From Fulvivirga maritima (GTDB lineage Bacteria; Bacteroidota; Bacteroidia; Cytophagales; Cyclobacteriaceae): 64,000 nt of DNA. A model generated the notes under the pieces. The model was not told where the DNA came from. It did not search any database and worked only from the letters and a program-made list of their open reading frames with translations. The position numbers and the translations under genes are program-made. This document shows, piece by piece, positions 63,339 to 64,000 of the stretch. Location of the stretch: positions 4,087,001 to 4,151,000 of the forward strand of contig NZ_CP089980.1 in assembly GCF_021389955.1 (NCBI RefSeq). The letters run 5' to 3'. Each line of letters begins with the position of its first letter. Within the stretch, counting starts at the first letter, position 1.

Positions 63339-63882
63339 ATGAATTTTGAAGAATTAGAGCGTAAAATAGAAGCTGCCACTAAAAAGGCATTTATAGAAAT
63401 ATATGATCAGCACCAAGACGAAGGCATATATGGTTTTGCCTTGTACAGTGATGGTGGGGCTATGACTGTTTGTCCTTCTGCAAATACCCAGGATTTTTTG
63501 GAAGATTTGGATGACGAGGAAAAGGAAGATCTCGCGTTTTATAAGTTTGAGCCAGCTGAATGGAAATATGAAATGGTGGGAGCAGATGAAGCGTTTAATG
63601 ATATTTCTAAAGAATTAAGAACGGAGTTGGGTGAAAACTGGTTTGAAGATGAGGCAACTTTTGTGTTTTAGAAAGAGCCTTTTTAGCACTTGTATTAATG
63701 TTTTGAAAAAGCTTAAGGGAGAGAATTTCTTTAAAAACATAACAGGTGAGGAGGTGTTTTTAACTTTCACCGTTTCTGATTATGAGTTTGAAAATAAGGA
63801 AGTTGAGGATATTATTATTCAATTAAACGATAATGATTATCAAACGGAATATCTGGAATGGATGAAAAGTTGGGCAGATTAA
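63339..63882 (+). pseudogene. DUF4303 protein, broken by a one-base frameshift
   Basis: The frame 63339-63671 stops at TAG, but deleting one T from the TTTT run at 63666-63669 joins it to the second frame (63631-63882) as TFVFRKSLFSTCINVLKKLKGENFF. The joined 180-residue product matches DUF4303: an N-terminal FEELERKIEAATKKAFIEIY helix with IYGFALYSDGGAMTVCPSANT, and a C-terminal EEVFLTFTVSDYEFENKEVE. DUF4303 proteins are often of the immunity type. Either a natural pseudogene or a sequencing error. Confidence 0.72.
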
Positions 63883-63897
63883 TATTTAAGTGGCGGA

Positions 63898-64000
63898 ATG
63901 GATCAAAATGAATTTGCAGTAATACACAAAAAGACCTCTGAGCTTTTGGTAGCGGCCTTAGAGCGGTATAACCAAAATGCATGTCAATGTGCGTACCCAA
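63898..64000 (+). CDS. Start of a gene running off the window
   Basis: An ATG at 63898, 15 bases after the DUF4303 frame, opens a frame without stop to the window edge (34 residues: MDQNEFAVIHKKTSELL, then VAALERYNQNACQCAYP). The spacing suggests an operon with the DUF4303 gene. Too short to identify. Confidence 0.5.
   Translation, partial: MDQNEFAVIHKKTSELLVAALERYNQNACQCAYP

Overview
The window comes from a bacterium of the phylum Bacteroidota, most likely a Cytophagales-type marine or soil organism (Fulvivirga- or Roseivirga-like; the genus is a guess). The evidence is a SusC/SusD pair, lipoprotein signal peptides, AT-rich intergenic DNA, a TAnnTTTG-type promoter, near absence of Shine-Dalgarno sequences, and families common in this phylum such as BNR_4, LVIVD, DUF4349 and the Cys-rich CWC protein.

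Layout. Positions 1-13264 hold the end of a SusC receptor with its SusD partner, a Tat-exported phospholipase C, a glutathione peroxidase, two paralogous membrane proteins, a secreted BNR protein and two paralogous TPR proteins (the first broken by a single-base frameshift), with a minus-strand DUF4304/unknown pair between them. Positions 13290-22443 are a minus-strand run of about seven genes (DoxX, SDR, MFS, aldo/keto reductase, metallo-beta-lactamase-fold, Bcr/CflA-type MFS, MFS) with a divergent AraC regulator; the last MFS gene is split by an IS3-family element. Positions 22523-31840 carry an outer-membrane/LVIVD pair, an MscS channel, metE behind a cobalamin riboswitch, and small genes. 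Positions 32044-39049 are dominated by a TPP-riboswitch thiamin operon (thiS, thiC, TenI-like, thiE, thiG, thiH, thiF-rhodanese) without thiD. A HxlR regulator and a divergent old-yellow-enzyme gene follow.

From 40600 to 54200 the DNA is a mobile-element and accessory zone: two nearly identical IS110-family elements in tandem with a conserved 233-bp 5' leader, three copies of a hairpin-bearing repeat, a REP/MITE-like element, a dead tyrosine recombinase, four small genes including two HEPN-like proteins, an IS256-family element split by an IS21-family element (5-bp target duplication visible), and a zeta-toxin-like kinase followed by a small putative antitoxin.

The most interesting locus is the minus-strand operon 60775-54222: a J-domain/TPR protein, a DUF1266 protein, an HscC-like Hsp70 and two unrecognised proteins. 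Its gene set mirrors the poorly understood Escherichia coli ybe/hscC cluster (djlB/djlC, DUF1266 genes ybeU/ybeR, hscC), but here it is in a Bacteroidota genome, with two extra genes and a toxin-antitoxin module at its end. The window closes with a DUF4349 lipoprotein, an unknown secreted protein, a frameshifted DUF4303 gene and the start of another gene.
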